Positions 63,406 through 64,000 of a stretch of 64,000 bases of DNA are shown here, in pieces. This DNA is from Bryum argenteum (lineage: Eukaryota > Streptophyta > Bryopsida > Bryales > Bryaceae): the NCBI GenBank assembly GCA_037043015.1, contig CM073322.1:31367864-31431863 (forward strand). The letters are read 5' to 3'. Position 1 is the first letter of the stretch. The number at the start of each line of letters is the position of its first letter. The notes below the pieces were generated by a model. It saw nothing but the letters and a program-made list of their open reading frames with translations. It had not been told where the DNA came from and searched no databases. Made by a program: the position numbers and the translations under genes.

Positions 63406-64000
63406 CGCTGAACAATCGTTGCGAGCGGGTCAGTCAAGGATTCCTGAGGACCTGGAGTTGCAATGGTCTGCCTTTCTCCAGGAGCGAATGCAAACCATGC
63501 TGCAGGCTGCAGTACCGCACTTGGTACAGCAGGTCGCTGAGCAATCTGCGGCGGCTTAGGCTGCGTTGCGTCAACGTATGCCTCCGACCGAGCCTGCTTA
63601 TTCGGAATACGAAGATGAAGGATATCGAAACATTGATAGCCGGGCGCATCAATGGGGTGGGAAAAAAGAGTCGAAAGTGACAACTCCGGACAAGTTTTCC
63701 GGGAAGAAGGGAAACGAAATTTACCGGTGGTTAGCTCAGCTGCGTCTCGTTTTCCGCGGAAAACCTACCACATACAGTAAGGACGAGGACAAAGTGGCTT
63801 ATGCTTTGTCTTATTTGATAGGTGCTGCGCAGAATTGGGCGATGCATTGGATGAAGATCGACCACATGTTTTGTTACATGATTATCAGGCATTTCGATTG
63901 TCGTCATCGAGGTCTACGGGGAAATTGATCGTAAAACAACTGCCGAAGACCGATTGGGAAAACTTAAGCAGACTAGTTCAGTAGCTTCTTATATTTCTGC

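Larger units (their letters stand above)
56855..64000 (+). mobile_element. Outer Ty3/gypsy element, partial, interrupted by a younger one
   Basis: The sequence left of 57273 continues directly after 63405, so an older LTR retrotransposon was split by insertion. Its left part starts near 56855 with TGTTATGACTAAGTCATAAC, a near-perfect palindrome that could be an LTR start, and runs to 57272. The right part contains a gag-like region around 63690-63900 (PDKFSGKKGNEIYRWLAQLR, then YALSYLIGAAQNWAMHW), typical of Ty3/gypsy gag. It runs beyond the window. LTR limits are uncertain because the second LTR is outside. The copy is broken, at least by the insertion. Confidence 0.65.

Overview
This window looks like nuclear DNA of a land plant, probably a seedless one (bryophyte or lycophyte grade) or a close relative. 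The evidence is a plant-type 40S ribosomal protein S23 gene with telo-box motifs, two secretory class III peroxidases, a plant LRR protein starting MGGACSRKRDQ, a PIF/Harbinger transposon with a Myb-like partner ORF, and a chromodomain Ty3/gypsy element. It also has a complete P5-type ATPase of the P5B-like branch, a branch I recall as absent from flowering plants but present in mosses and lycophytes. Most introns are short (57-170 nt), which fits a bryophyte-like gene structure. The species cannot be named from the sequence.

Layout. 1-14.5 kb has no recognisable gene and is packed with short non-autonomous elements and old dispersed repeats. 14.5-15.8 kb carries RPS23 on the minus strand. 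16.5-20.4 kb holds a MITE, a dead BTB/POZ gene with a MITE in its intron, and a dead kinase fragment with an internal triplication. 23.6-29.8 kb is the P5 ATPase gene, 19 exons and apparently intact. 32.6-36.2 kb holds two tail-to-tail class III peroxidase genes. 37.4-40.9 kb is an LRR gene built of many one-repeat exons. 41-56.7 kb is again repeat-rich and includes an almost complete PIF/Harbinger element (47.15-50.72 kb) and several MITEs with visible target duplications. 56.9-64 kb is a Ty3/gypsy chromovirus copy (57.27-63.41 kb) nested in a second Ty3/gypsy element that runs off the window.

The most unusual signal is a set of at least ten elements whose 20 ends all carry TTAA next to CCC/GGG-type termini, the terminal signature of piggyBac-type transposons. 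Three copies of one subfamily are exactly 362 bp although they lie 7-40 kb apart. A second notable signal is a nine-unit, 5-bp-periodic GAA/TTC array (a heat-shock-element pattern) in the LTR of the nested chromovirus.

The host genes are housekeeping or single-function genes with no operon-like relation: translation (RPS23), endomembrane cation or polyamine transport (P5 ATPase), wall peroxidases, and an LRR scaffold or adaptor.
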